DNA of 64,000 bases from Chlorocebus sabaeus (GCF_047675955.1 NC_132930.1:45199832-45263831); one strand, 5' to 3'. Numbered from the stretch's first letter, positions 1 to 11,636 are shown. Translations and numbers: made by a program. Notes: a model not told the origin generated them from the sequence alone.

Positions 1-534
1 CTCCACCTCCCAGTGTCCCCCGGCATGCCGGCCAGCTACTGGGACCCAAACCGGGCTTGATTCTGCAGCCTGGGCAACAGAAACTGGAGTGTCCTGGGGT
101 CAGGCTGACCTCAGTCACATCTCCCAGCTGCCTGTGTGCCCCTGGGGAGGGTGACTCCACATCTGCTGGAGCTGTAGGCACCAAGAAGGTGCACAGCTGT
201 GGGTCTTTGTCCTTTCATGCTGCCACCCATGCTACTGGGTTCCTGCAATGTGTTGGTCTTCCTGAGGGGCTGCGCAGTAAAGCAGACACAGAACCCAGTG
301 GAGGAGATGCCGGGAGGCAGCGGGTGTGTGTGCAAGGAGCAGACGCATGGCAGGCAGAGAGCAGGGCTCGGGGCAGTGGGAACTGGGGGCTCGGGAGGCT
401 TCACAAGCTGAGCCTGAAGTAGGCACCCCGGGAGCTGGGCCAGTGGCACAGGGCAGTGGGGGCAGCTCAGTAAGCTCGGAGGCCCGTGTGGCCAGAGCAG
501 GGAGGAACGAGGGCTGGTCAGTGAACGCATGAAT

Positions 535-650
535 CAGTGCACGGATGAGTGAGGGGAGGAATGAGTGAGTGAGGAAGTGGCAGAATGAATGAGTGAGGGA
601 GGGAATGAGTGAATGTACAAGGGATGAGTAAAAGAATGAATGAACGAGTG
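535..650 (+). repeat. degenerate GAAT/GAGT simple repeat
   Basis: The stretch is built from imperfect repeats of GAATGAGT and GAGTGAGG words. It explains the apparent small open frames across it. Confidence 0.8.
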
Positions 651-2199
651 GAGTTGGTCAATAGGGAAGCAGGATGTCCCAGCCCCTAGAGGAAGCGGTG
701 TGTACCGTGTGGCCTCACCCCCTCTCCTTGCAGATGCACAGGCAAAGCCTCCTCCCCTTCTTCCTGCAGTGCCTGCCCTGGTCCCTGCCACCATCCCCCA
801 CCTCCCCCATCACGGAGACCCTCTGAGCTGCTTTGGGGGAGCCTTGCCCTCGGAACCTGCCACTGTGCAAACTGCCCAATGTCTGATCGCTCACACCGAA
901 TCCTGAGGGCTTGTCCCAGATTGACTTATATCCCACGGAAGCAGATGAATGACTCTTCTGAGGTTTAGAGTGTCTCTCCCACCCACCTTTCCTAGCCCTT
1001 TGGCCCGTGGGTGTGGACAGAGCTGGCAAACAGCATGGTGAGGAGGCCCTGGCACCGAGCCTCATTCCACCCTGATAGGGATCAGACGGCGGGTCCAGGC
1101 GGACAAGGAGCCGGCAATGAGCAGTCAGCAGAGGCCGCCGGCCAGGGCTCCAGGGACTTGCTTGTTTTCACCACACTTTCCCTGAGGCCTCCAGCCTCCC
1201 CGGGACGAGGCTCCACTGCCCTAGGCCCGCCCCTGGGCACTGAGAATCTGGTGGCTCATCCGGAGATCCCAGGAGCGATTCCTGCTCCAGAACAGCATCC
1301 CTGCTGGCTGACTCGGCCTTGTCCTGTCCAAGCCCCTGTTACTTGGCGTCACTGCCCCTCTGCCCTCCCCATCTCGGGCTCTTCAGCATAGGCTGTGCTC
1401 TTTGAATGGGGGTGCGAGAGCACATGACGGGCACACAGCACCTCCGCGTCACATCCCCCACACCTGCTGGGAGCTCCCTGGGCTGTGGGCTGTGTGCTGT
1501 GTAGCCTATGTTTCTCAAAACAACCCTGGGGGCACCACCCATGCAGAACCCATAGCCCTGGTTGCCACCCTGTCCAGTGCCCCATGCTGATGGGCCTCTC
1601 ACTGCCCCCTTGGCAGCACACTGACCCTCACTGCCCTTCCCTCGGGCCCTGGGCCCTGAGATGTGTCATTGAGGAAATTACAACTGGATGCGCTAAGTGG
1701 CACTTTGCTGGCCTTCCAGGAGGTAGGGATGGGGGCAGCATCTTTCTGGAAGGCCCCAGCCACCAGGCTCTGAACCAGCTAATTACTGACTCACGCCCTG
1801 CTGGAAGCTGTTTCCACCCTCAGAGCCTCCAGTGGCTGATGCCCTGAGCGGGTGGGTGAGACCCAGCAGACAAGATGAGACAGATGCTCGTCAGGCACAG
1901 GCCTCCCAGCTGTGACCCCTGACCTGAGGTCTGGATGTGGGCATTTTCTGCAGACCCTGCAGGTGCCAGGCCCTGGGAGGCACCCTGGGGCTTCCACAGG
2001 CCACACAGGTGCAGTGGGTGTGGCAGAAGCTGGCTGCAGACGTGAGTGGACAGATGCTGGGGTCACCATGCAGGGTGGCTGAGCAGCCAGATGCCCAGGC
2101 TGCCTGGGGCAGACCCCTGCTATGCTCTTTGCCCACCCGCCTGACCCAGGCAAGTAGTTCAGCGTCTCAGGACTCAGTTTTCCCACTGTGAAGACCTGA

Positions 2200-2650
2200 G
2201 AGTTAGGGACGGCAGTAGTTTCTTGTGGCTGCCATAACCAAGAGCCACAGACCACATGGCTTAAAATGACAGAGATGTTTGCTCCCATGGTTCTGGAGGC
2301 CAGAGGTCCTAATCAAGGTGTCAAGGTCCTAATCAAGCCAGGCTACTTTCTTCTGGGGGATGTGGGGAGAGTGTCCCAGGCCTCTCTACTCACTCTAGTG
2401 TTTTCCGCAGTCCTCGGTACACCTCGGCCCTTAGGCCCCTCTCTCTGCTCTCTGTCTCTGTCATCTCATGGCCTACCCCTCTGTGAGTCTGGACTCTCCT
2501 CCTCTAAAGACACCGAGGACCCACCGTGATGTCACCGTAACTTCCTGACACCTGCAAAGACCGTGTTTCCAAATAAAGTCACATTCACGGGCCTATGGGG
2601 TTAGGACTTGGCCGTATCTCTTGACAGGGACACAGCTCACCACAGCACCA
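2200..2650 (-). mobile_element. MaLR LTR fragment, MLT1-like, antisense
   Basis: The run opens with 'cttgtggctgccataac' and 'ggttctggaggccaga' and closes with 'tttccaaataaagtcacatt' and 'gggttaggact', the landmarks of an old MLT1-type LTR read in reverse. The subfamily is not resolvable by eye and the boundaries are approximate. Confidence 0.65.
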
Positions 2651-3439
2651 CCCTTGCAGGGTGCCCGTGAGCATTCGATGGCCTGCCTGCCTCCGTGGGA
2701 GTGCAGGGTGGCATTTGCTGCCATCCCTGGTCCTGTGGGTCACAGCGAAGCTCCTGTCCTTTGCAGAGACGTTCCCTGCATGTGCCGAATGCTGCCATCC
2801 CTCCATGCTTTGTGTGTCACACATGGTTTCGGGCCCTGAGGGGGCCCGTTTTCCTCGCTTATCTCTGCTAAGCAGCCTCAGGGAGTGAGTACCTGCTCTG
2901 GGCTGGGCCCCTCGCTGGGGTCCCGAAGGCTCCCACCCTGGAGAAGGTCTCAGGTTGTGTCTGGTGTTCACAGCTGGCTGTGGCATCCCCTGCTGGACGT
3001 GGGGCTGTGGCTTCTACTCAGACAGCTGTAGTGAGAACTGGGGACCGTTGCCCATCGGCAAACACCAGTGCAGACCCGGCCAGCTCCACCCCATTCACAG
3101 AGAGCAGGGCCCAGGCTGCCTCATCTGTTCCTGTGCACCCCTGCCCTCGGGGTGTCTAGGGCTCGGGTCCTGCATCTGCCGGCTGCCAGCTGCCACATTT
3201 GGGGCTTTGGGCAGCTAGCCTGGTGGTGGGGGTGGAGGGAGGTGGGAATAAGCCTTTCCCAGCCCTCCCAGCGCTCACGCCCTCTGGATGATCAGGAATC
3301 TGCCCCAGCCTCTGGGGAGCCTCTGTTCCTGGGTATTTGCTAGAGACCCGGAGGATGCTGTGTGCGCAGTGGAGCTTTTCCCCTCGGGCCAATTATTGTC
3401 CTGTTTGTTGAGAGGCGTTTAAGAGCCCAGGCATCACCA

Positions 3440-3560
3440 CTTGGCGGAGGAGGTGTTGTTGTCCCATTTCCCATGTGGAGAGACCGAGGCTCAGAGAGCC
3501 TCACCGACCTGCCCACGACCAGGCAGATAATAAGTGGGGCCTGGACTTGGGATTAGCATC
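3440..3560 (-). repeat. MIR SINE fragment, antisense
   Basis: The words 'gagaccgaggctcagagag' and 'acctgcccacgaccaggcag' follow the MIR core in reverse orientation (gaggctcagagaggttaag... cttgcccaaggtcac). It is old and diverged. A similar weak match follows at about 3655-3760. Confidence 0.6.
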
Positions 3561-3888
3561 CTGGTCTGTCTGGCTCCGTGCTCCGTAGTCAGCATGGCGA
3601 ATGCAAGCTGGGAGTCATCTGACACGTCTCAGGCAGCCCGTCTCATCTCAGCAAATTGCAGCCGGAGGTGATCATCATCACCTCTTTATGGCTGTGACGG
3701 TGTGCAGGCGCCAGGGACTCAGCCAGGTCACACGGCCAGGATTCAAATGGAGGCTTGAGGGACTCCAGACCTGTGTTCTGTCAGGCGCACATTGGCTCTG
3801 CTCCTCGCTGACCAGCCCTGCCACTGCACCCAACTCTTCCGTGTCCTAGCCCCACCCTAAACACCTGCCTGTGTCTCCCTGGCTGCAG

Positions 3889-4111
3889 ACACCCGCTGTT
3901 TGGCCGCAACGTGCCCCTGTCCAGCGGCTCTGGCTTTATCATGTCAGAGGCCGGCCTGATCATCACCAATGCCCACGTGGTGTCCAGCAACAACGCTGCC
4001 TCGGGCAGGCAGCAGCTCAAGGTGCAGCTACAGAATGGGGACTCCTATGAGGCCACCATCAAAGACATCGACAAGAAGTCAGACATCGCCACCATCAAGA
4101 TCCATCCCAAG
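3889..4111 (+). CDS. HTRA3: HTRA3 exon 3: His and Asp of the catalytic triad
   Basis: The 223-base exon starts after a pyrimidine tract and CAG. Its first base completes codon 162, then 74 codons give residues 163-236. It opens with HPLFGRN and carries the HtrA signature SGSGFI. The His191 motif is TNAHVV (codon 3974-3976) and the Asp227 motif is KSDIATI (codon 4082-4084). Both charge-relay residues are intact, so the protease should be active. The donor is GTGGGT at 4112. From memory, human has NSAAP where this sequence has NNAAS just after the catalytic His; this lies in a surface loop and is probably neutral. The first base shows that the preceding intron is phase 2. Confidence 0.97.
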
Positions 4112-4690
4112 GTGGGTGGGCGTGGACAGAGGGGCAGAAGCACCTGGGGCTGGGCATGGTGGCCTCTTCCCAGACGCCGGACCCCAGAGGCAAGCTAGCT
4201 TCACCTTGCATCGGTCAGTGGGAGGAACCCGGACCCAGGGAGGACTGGCACCTGGCCCAGAGTCACGGCTCGAAAAGACCTGGAGCCCAGGTCTTTGGAC
4301 TCCTTGCCCTGTGCTCCCCGAGCCACTAGATGCAGGACAGAACCAGGAAGCGTGCAGCCCACAGTGGGTGGGCTGTGGTCCCGTATCACACCCCATGGAG
4401 GTGCTTCACTTTCCTACCTGGGCCCACTACTGGGGATGCACCTGCCCCGTGGGATGGCGTCTGGGTGTGGGCGTGGAGGCCAGTGGGCTGCCGTAGGGAA
4501 CACTTGGGACAGGGGCCCCATCCCTCCACCTTCACATCTGTACCTCCCACCAGCTGACCCACCAGAGGCCTGCACTGAGGCCCCCAGAGTCCTCTTGTTC
4601 CTCCACTAGCTGTTTCCAGAAGGCCTGCTCTCAGCCGGGTGCTGACTGCACTCCTCTAGTTCTCACCACAGGCCTGGGAGGAAAGGGCCA

Positions 4691-5058
4691 GTATGAGTCC
4701 ATTTTCACACTGCTATAAAGAACTACCTGAGACTGGGTCATTTATGAAGAGAAGAGGCTTCATTGACTCACAGTTCTGTAGGTTGTACAGGAAGCATGAC
4801 CGGGAGGCCTCAGGAGACTTACAATCATGACGGAAGGCAAAGAGGAAGCAGGCATGTCTTCTCATGGCAGAGCTGGAGAGAGAGAGAGTGAAGGGAGATG
4901 TGTCACATACTTTTAAACCATCAGATCTCACTACCACGAGAACAGCATGGGAGAAGTCTGCCCCCATGATCCCATCACCTCCCACCAGGCCCCTCCCCCA
5001 ACACGTGCGGATTACAATTTCACATATTTGGGTGGAGACACAGAGCCAAGCCATATCA
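4691..5058 (-). mobile_element. MaLR solo LTR (THE1/MST type), antisense
   Basis: In reverse orientation the run matches the THE1/MST LTR plan: 'gagactgggtcatttatgaa' near one end, 'gactcacagttctg', 'cttacaatcatgacggaagg', and the terminus 'gccaagccatatca'. No internal retroviral sequence flanks it, so it is a solo LTR of an ancient non-autonomous ERVL-MaLR. It has no coding capacity. Confidence 0.85.
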
Positions 5059-5601
5059 CGGCCCTCATTATCTTGGGATTTCAGATGAGAAAACTGAGGC
5101 TTGGAAGTTAGGTAACTCGCCCAAGATTGCAGTGCACTGGAGCAGGGCCGACCCGCTCAGCTAGGACCCCAGCCTCCCTCCAGCTTGTTCTTGTCTTGCC
5201 CAATGCCATGGTTATATGACCCTGGGGACCAAAGTCGAGTTACCTGCGGCCTCCCCATGCCATGAGGTCACTGAGTCCCATGTCTCACACCAGCGTTGGA
5301 CCCGGAGCTTCCCTTGGGCTGGGAAGTTCACCTTGGCTGGTTTGAATTTGGCTTCCTCTCTTTCTGAATGAAAGTTTACAGCATTTGTGATGAAGTCTTT
5401 TGCAAAGGGAGTTTCCTCTTGCCCCATCAAGGGAGAGGAGATTTAATGGTTCCAAGGAGTTCCCCTAATGGGGACCCTTCCCTGCTTTTCAGCCCTTTCA
5501 CGGTTGCTATTGAGTCTGGGGGCACCTCCATTTTAAAGACAAGGAAACCCACTGAGGGGTGTGCTCAAGGACAGGAGTTGGCAAATTTTCTTTTCTTTCT
5601 C

Positions 5602-5899
5602 TTTTTTTTTTGAAACGGAGTTTTGCCCTTGTTGCCCAGGCTGGAGTGCAATGGCTGGAGATCTGGGCTCACCACAACCTCCACCTCCCAGGTTCAAGCG
5701 ATTCTCTTGCCTCAGCCTCCCGAGTAGCTGGGGTTACAGGCATGTGCCACCATACCCGGCCAATTTTTTTGTATTTTTAGTAGAGACGGGGTTTCTTCAT
5801 GTTGGTCAGGCTGGTCTCGAACTCCTGACCACAGGTGATCCTCCCGCCTTGACCTCCCAAAGTGCTGGGATTATAGGCATGAGCCACCGTGCCCGCCCC
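5602..5899 (-). mobile_element. Alu SINE, antisense
   Basis: It starts with a T run, continues with 'gttgcccaggctggagtgca', has the central 'tttttagtagagacggggtt', and ends in 'gagccaccgtgcccgcc'. It is a near full-length dimeric Alu in reverse orientation. Confidence 0.96.
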
Positions 5900-6208
5900 T
5901 TTTTTTTTTTTTTTTTTTTTTTGAGCCGGGTTCTTGCTCTATCACCCAAGCTAGAGTGCAGTAGCAAGATCTCGGCTCACTGCAACCTCCACCTCCCAGG
6001 TTCAAGTGATTCTCCTGTCTCAGTCTCCTGAGTAGCTGTGACTACAGGTGCCTGCCACTACCCCCGGCTAATTTTTGTATTTTTAGTAGAGATGGGTTTC
6101 ACCATGTTGGCCAGGCTACATGGCCTTGAACTTCTGACCTCAGGTCATCCCCCTACCTTAGCCTCCCAAAGTGCTAGGATTACAGGAATGAGCTACTGTG
6201 CCCAGCCC
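5900..6208 (-). mobile_element. Alu SINE, antisense
   Basis: A 23-base T run is followed by a diverged dimeric Alu that ends in 'gctactgtgcccagcc'. It lies immediately beside the previous Alu in the same orientation. Confidence 0.95.
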
Positions 6209-6212
6209 CCAA

Positions 6213-6372
6213 ATTTCCCTTCCCTTCCCTTCCCTTCCCTTCCCTTCCCTTCCCTTCCCTTCCCTTCCCTTCCCTTCCCTCCCCTTCCCTCCCCTTCCCT
6301 TCCCTCCCCTCACCTCCCCTCCCCTCACTTCCTCTCTCCCTCCCTCCCTCCCTCCTCCCTCTCTCTTTCTTT
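6213..6372 (+). repeat. (TTCCC)n pentanucleotide microsatellite
   Basis: About 17 uninterrupted TTCCC copies run from 6213 to about 6300, then decay into CTCCC and CTCC words up to about 6370. The plus strand is pure pyrimidine, so the minus strand is a purine tract. It sits at the T-rich end of the next Alu, a typical birthplace for such arrays. Confidence 0.93.
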
Positions 6373-6373
6373 C

Positions 6374-6666
6374 TTTTTTGTTTTTTTGTCAGGGTCTCAC
6401 TCTGTTGCCCAGGCTGGAGTGCAGTGACACAATCACAGCTTACTGCAGCCTCAAACTCCTGGGCTCAAGGAATCCTCCCACCTTGGCCTTCCGAATAGCA
6501 GGGACTACAGGCACGCACCACCACACCTAGCTAATTTTTAAATTTTTGGTAGAGACAAGATCTCGCTGTATTGCCCAGGCTGGTCTGCAACTCCTGGGCT
6601 CAAGCAATCTTCCTGCCTCGGCCTCTCAAAGCGTTGGGATTACAGGCATGACCATGGTGCCCAGCC
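6374..6666 (-). mobile_element. Alu SINE (old, AluJ-like), antisense
   Basis: The element has 'agggtctcactctgttgccc' and the J-type variants 'cctcaaactcctgggctcaa' in both arms, ending in 'ggtgcccagcc'. Its divergence suggests the oldest Alu subfamily. Confidence 0.9.
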
Positions 6667-7133
6667 AGCAAACTTTCCATGAAGCCAAATGGTAAATATT
6701 TTATCTTTGCAAGCCCTGTGGTCTGTCACAACCATGCATCTCTGCAGTGGCAAGAACGCAGTCATAGCTGCACAGGTGGGTGTGGCTGTGTTCCAGTAAA
6801 GCTTGATTCACAAAACAGGCAACGAGCGGCATTTGGTCCTTGGGCCAGTTTGCAAACCCCGCTCAAGGACCCCCATGGGAAGAGGAGAGCGAGACTAGGG
6901 GCAGGTCTGTCTGTCCCCTGCTGGTGGCTGTGGCAGAATGCTGGCAGGACTGGGGGAGTGGTGTCCAGGTGGGGCTGAGCAGGATGCCACACCAGCCACC
7001 TGTGGCAAATGGCTGCCAGCAGAGCTAGTGCGATTCACGTCCTGCAGGCCCTGGTCAGCACCTATGGCTATGACCTGAGGTGGGAAACACCCTCCTAGCC
7101 CCTAAGCATTAAATCGAGCCATGGGAAAGGCTC

Positions 7134-7440
7134 CTGACCCTCACCTGTGCACCCTGCTTGGGTACAGGGAGGATGGACCAACCCCTTCCCAGCTCACAGC
7201 CCTCACCTGTGTACCCTCCTTGGGTGCAGGGAGGATGGGCCGACCCTCCCCAGCTCACAGCCTCACCTGTGCACCCTCCTTGGGTGCAGGGAGGATGGGC
7301 TGACCCTCCCCAGCTCACAGCCTCACCTGTGCACCCTCCTTGGGTGCAGGGAGGATGGGCTGACCCTCCCCAGCTCACAGCCTCACCTGTGCACCCTCCT
7401 TGGGTGCAGGGAAGATGGGCTGACCCTCCCCAGCTCACGG
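7134..7440 (+). repeat. 60-bp VNTR, five copies
   Basis: Five head-to-tail units of 60 bp begin near 'cctcacctgtgcaccctcct' and end in 'ccccagctcacag'. Copies 3-5 (7261-7440) differ at only a few bases; the first copy is the most diverged and slightly longer. The period is a multiple of three, so artefactual open frames cross it on both strands. Confidence 0.95.
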
Positions 7441-8813
7441 CCTCCCGGGGTTTCAGACATTGTTATTTCTGCCTCTTCGGCTGGTCAGCAATGGAAAATG
7501 TCATCTCTCCGGGTCTTCGCCTTCCAATATGCAGGCCTGGTTCTGCCATCTGGGGTTCTCTCTGCCATTGTCTGAAGCTCCTTGAGCCCCAGCGGCACAG
7601 AGAATAGAGGAGCGGCCTGAGCCTTTCCCTCGCCAGCACCCGCCCACCAAGTGCTCCTTTAATCCTGCACGGGGCTCCACGTCGCCCCCGTTATTGGTAG
7701 CTTTCTCCTCGTATTGAAAGCTAGAAACTTTCTCATTTGACATGATGGTGTATTGTAAAAGGGAAGAGGACTGAAATGGTGAGAAGGACCAGTGGCCTGG
7801 TGGAGGGGAGCCGTCCAGAGGGTCAGAGGCATGGGGTCCTGCCCCACTGATCTCCTGAGCTGGGGTGAGGCTCATGCGACCTGGCGGATCGCAGACCCAC
7901 GGGAAGCTACAGGGTAGTGCCACAAGGTCCCAGGAGCCTTTCCCCAGCTTCCCTCAATGGTGACATCTTAGGTAGTGGGTGCAAAACCAGAACCAGGAAG
8001 TTGATGTGGGTTCGAGCACAGAACCGCCTTCCCCGAGTTAAGTGTGCATCTGTGCTTCGGCACCTTCTAACAAGCACCGAGGACCACCTTCTTGGAGTGT
8101 GCACCACGCAGCTTCTGGAACACAGAGCCCGGCTGCTCTCCGAGCTCCCAGCCTAGTTGCAGAGTCAGATAATCAGACAGGCTCCGCTGGCCCCATGCAA
8201 AAGCAGAACAGGAGTGTGCAGGTGTCTCAGTGTGCACGGCAGGAGCGGAGCTTGGCTAGTGGCGTCACCTCTCCAGGCCTGAGTCCCCCGTGTGTCTGTA
8301 TTGGAAGATGAGACTGAACTGGATCAAGGATTTCAGAACTGGGGCTCCCGGAGTCCTTAGCTGGGCTCCTGGGGCCCGCAGATCTCTCTGCATCAAATGT
8401 GTCAGTTTGTGTGTGGTGCATGTGCAGTAGTAGTTTTTACCAGGTGTCTGCAGCTTTTACCAGATTTTTAGAGGACATGTGACTATCAGATCATTAGGCT
8501 TAATAATCTTGGAGGCAGTGGTCAGCTGCACCCTGTGTGCACCGCCCATGATGAGCACCCATGCCTGCCCTGGGGGAACCTTTGCTCCCTGGCGCAGCTG
8601 AGCCTCTGTTCCATGGACTCCAGCCCTGGGTCTCAGCACGGGGCTGCCCTGGTCTTGGTCTGCACTGGTGACCTGCCTGAGCCTTTGCAGTCCTGACGGC
8701 TTTGCACAGATGTGCCTGCCTTCTCTGGGACCCCCCGTGCCAGGATCTGACTCCAGTCCTCACTGAACGTAGACGGCTAAGCCTCCCTCTCCATGTCTTC
8801 TTCCCTCTCCTAG

Positions 8814-9008
8814 AAAAAGCTCCCTGTGTTGTTGCTGGGCCACTCGGCCGACCTGCGGCCTGGGGAGTTTGTGGTGGCCATCGGCAGTCCCTTCGCCCTG
8901 CAGAACACCGTGACAACGGGCATCGTCAGCACTGCCCAGCGGGAGGGCAGGGAGCTGGGCCTCCGGGACTCTGACATGGACTACATCCAGACGGACGCCA
9001 TCATCAAC
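8814..9008 (+). CDS. HTRA3: HTRA3 exon 4: core of the protease domain
   Basis: The 195-base exon of 65 whole codons encodes residues 237-301. It begins KKLPVLLLGHSADLRPGE, has the HtrA-typical AIGSPFALQNTVTTGIVS strand-loop, and ends DYIQTDAIIN just before the serine loop. Flanks are TAG at 8811-8813 and donor GTGAGT at 9009. The acceptor uses TAG rather than CAG after a good pyrimidine tract. Introns on both sides are phase 0, so the exon is a symmetric module. Confidence 0.98.
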
Positions 9009-9778
9009 GTGAGTCCCAGGGACGGGAAGCCGGGGCACCTGCCATCTGTGCCCAAGACCTCAACCTCAAGGTAGTCTCTGACTTGGCTTGCCCCCATCTC
9101 CAGAGCCATTCTGTCACTCGACACATCCACTTACTAGAAAGTTCTCTCTTTACAGTCAGTGGAGCTCTACTCCTGTGACTTCCACCCCAGGGTGCCAGTC
9201 ACCCTGGGAGTCAGAGGCAGCTGTCTTTGCTCGGGCAGCCTTTCAGAGAAACAGAGGCGTGGCCATGGCCTGTAAACACCTTTGCCCAGCTTACGCACCC
9301 TGGCCAACGCCGCTTGTCATTATTATTGTGATTATGTTGCTGGCACCTTTAGCATCCACAAAGCACTTCACGCAGATGCCGCAGATCACGTCCATCCAGC
9401 TTTGCCATGACTCGGGCGCTTGGCTGGAATCTGAGTCTTTGTAGAGGGTCCCCCAGGCCAGCAGGATAGGAAGTAGCACTTCCATTCTCCATGCACCAGG
9501 TGGTGCTGCCTGGCCTCAAGGGTGTAGATGCCAAAGCATATGGTTTGTGCAGAGAACAGTAACAGTCAGACCTCGGTCATCAGGCGCCATCCACATGGCC
9601 TCTGTGGGCTTGGCCTTCTTATCTGTGAAATGGGGACAGCACTGAGACCTTGCCATGCTACTGCGGATGAGATCTGCTTATGCGTCTATGCACTGGTTAG
9701 AGGTAGAACTGGAAGAAGGAGCTCTGGGAACCCTCGGGCGGGGTCAGGCACCGCTAATGCTGTTTCCTCCCCCTGCAG
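9009..9778 (+). other. HTRA3: HTRA3 intron 4
   Basis: This is a 770-base phase-0 intron with consensus ends (GTGAGT, CAG). I see no recognisable element in it beyond possible old MIR/L2 traces near 9350-9460. Confidence 0.85.
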
Positions 9779-9811
9779 TATGGGAACTCCGGGGGACCGC
9801 TGGTGAACCTG
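9779..9811 (+). CDS. HTRA3: HTRA3 exon 5: 33-base exon with catalytic Ser305
   Basis: This very small exon encodes exactly eleven residues, YGNSGGPLVNL, and contains the nucleophile Ser305 (codon 9788-9790) within the GNSGGP motif of S1C proteases. It is bounded by a pyrimidine tract plus CAG (9776-9778) and the strong donor GTAAGT at 9812. Both introns are phase 0, so skipping it would keep the frame but remove the active-site serine and oxyanion-hole loop. Confidence 0.98.
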
Positions 9812-11521
9812 GTAAGTGTCCCCTAGAGCCCAAATCTCTAGATTTCTGGGGCTCTTCTCACATGGGCGTGCTGAGCCTTGAGGCAGGACAGGCCCCACAA
9901 TATGGTCCTAGAACATTAATTAACACCAACTATCAGGAGTGCAGCTGGGCTGGAGGCCTGGAAGGAGGAAAGACCAAGGCTGCCCCAAGTGCCTCAGGGA
10001 TGCTGGTGGCCACCAGGAATGAGGACTCACCCACGAGCAGCAGCTCAGTCCAGGGCCGTGTGCCTGTCAGGGGAGCTGGGGCAAGGGAGACGCAGGTGTG
10101 GGGCTGTTCACCCCAGCCCTCCCTGGGTGTACACACAGGATGACAGGGGCCCCCTCGTTCTCCCCTTCCCAGTTGTGTCTTGAGCCTCACAGTCAAGCTC
10201 AGCCTCATCCCAGGTGAGATTTTTCCAGAATAAACCAGGAAGCTCAGTTCAGAGCTCCTAGGCCCTGAAGAATCGGATAGTCTCACCCCTGGAGCTCCTG
10301 TCCATGGCGGGGGAGGTGCCCAGATGTGAACAAGGCCAGCACCGTGTGAGCCACATGAGATGGCTCTGGAGGGATGCTGGGCAGGAAGACCTGGCAGCTG
10401 ATGTGAGATCAGGGAGGGCTTCGTGGAGGTGAGCATTACACAACAGCGAATGAGACTGAAGATGACTTGGTACAGGAGGAAGAAATCCCAGGGAGAAGGC
10501 ACAGCATGAGCATTGGGGGAAGTTTAGGGAGGGGGAGATCAGACAAGGGGACAATGAAAGGGCTGGTGGCCCATGTCCTGCTGCCTCAGGCCTCGTGTGC
10601 AGATGGGGCTTCACCCTGTGTGCCCGAGATGTCTCCCAGGCTTTTGGCAGGGCTGAGGGCATGCCCTGGCTTCAAGGAAGCTCGTGTGTGTGGTTTAGGC
10701 TGGAGGCCAGGAAGCCAGGAGGCTGCTCCACGTGGTCCAGGCAGTAAAGATGGGCACAGAGGGCCAAGGGTGGACACAACTCAATCTACTGGATCTCACA
10801 CTTGGCTGCTCTTCCTGCCTCCTGAGCTTCCAGGGACCAGGAGGACAAAGGGTGCCTTGACCCAAAGCTCTGCCCCAGGCCCCAGAGGGTCCCCTGGTGA
10901 GCTGGCCAGACCCTGGCTGGGAGGGCAGCGCTAGGGGTATATGCCAGGCTGTAGGATGGGGCTCCTTTCCAGGGGCGTGCCTGACTGTGAGGTTCCCAGG
11001 GGCCAGGTCAGATCCTGCCCAGGTGGCACCAGCCTCATGGGGGGCAGGGCAGGTTGGGGGGGCACCAAAGAGAGGGATGGGGCTCAAGGAGCTCCCCTGG
11101 CCCCACGTGCCAGCCCCCCACTTTTGGAAGGAAGGGATAGACATGGTCTCAGTCCCCGACACGCCTCACCATGTTCCTGCCTCTCTCGGTCCCTCCAAAC
11201 GTGGCTTGGCAGTGTCCCTGGCCCCATGGCCCTGCTTCTTAGAGGCAGAGTGGCCAGAGCCTGGGGGCAGGCCCCAAGCTGCAAGCTTCCCTGGAAATAC
11301 TCTCCAGGGATGGGAACGGGGATCTCCAGGATTTGGAGAGGTGGGAGGGGTCACTGACCCAGGTGTGATCCTGAGAATGACCTTTTCAGGGGAGTCGGGG
11401 GCTGCAGGGGGATTGACAGCCGGGGTCAGCCTCTAGCAACAGAGCTGGGGACACAGTGCTTTGTGGGCAGGAGTTTGCCTGGGTTCCTCCAACCGATGCC
11501 TGCTCTTACCTCCCTGCCCAG
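9812..11521 (+). other. HTRA3: HTRA3 intron 5
   Basis: This 1.7-kb phase-0 intron is GC-rich and apparently unique. I recognise no mobile element, only possible faint L2-type relics around 10370-10560. It ends with CAG at 11519-11521. Confidence 0.8.
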
Positions 11522-11636
11522 GATGGCGAGGTCATTGGCATCAACACGCTCAAGGTCACGGCTGGCATCTCCTTTGCCATCCCCTCGGACCGCATCACAC
11601 GGTTCCTCACTGAGTTCCAAGACAAGCAGATCAAAG
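11522..11636 (+). CDS. HTRA3: HTRA3 exon 6: end of protease domain, last shared exon
   Basis: The 115-base exon gives residues 313-350, from DGEVIGINTLKVTAGISFAI to FQDKQIK, and leaves one G as the first base of codon 351. The sequence forms the last beta strands and the C-terminal helix of the protease fold. The donor is GTAAAG at 11637. This donor can join exon 7 (short isoform) or exon 8 (long isoform); in both cases the leftover G completes a sensible codon (Ala or Asp), which is direct evidence for the alternative splice. Confidence 0.98.

Larger units (their letters stand above)
1..3888 (+). other. HTRA3: HTRA3 intron 2, 3' part
   Basis: I found no exon for the stretch preceding residue 163. 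The intron holds a degenerate GAAT-type simple repeat near 535-650, an antisense MaLR-like LTR at about 2200-2650 and two antisense MIR-like pieces (about 3440-3560 and 3655-3760). It ends in a pyrimidine tract and CAG at 3886-3888. The rest is GC-rich sequence in which I see nothing specific. Confidence 0.75.
5572..6860 (-). mobile_element. hAT-Charlie-type nonautonomous DNA transposon, split by Alus
   Basis: A short left end ('caggagttggcaaa', 5572-5585) and a long right part (6667-6860, ending 'ggccagtttgcaaacccc') form the inverted-terminal-repeat ends of one common mammalian hAT element. About 1.1 kb of Alu and simple repeat separates them. The family name within the MER/Charlie group is not certain by eye. 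Confidence 0.6.
4112..8813 (+). other. HTRA3: HTRA3 intron 3
   Basis: This 4.7-kb phase-0 intron holds an antisense MaLR LTR, an antisense MIR piece (about 5065-5160), a DNA-transposon relic split by three antisense Alus and a TTCCC repeat, and a five-copy 60-bp VNTR. Between about 7450 and 8760 I see only unique-looking sequence. It ends with a pyrimidine tract and TAG at 8811-8813. Confidence 0.85.

Noticed and set aside
5559..6530. Open frames of 73 to 156 codons with Alu-type peptides
   Set aside because: They read through antisense Alu sequence and the TTCCC repeat.
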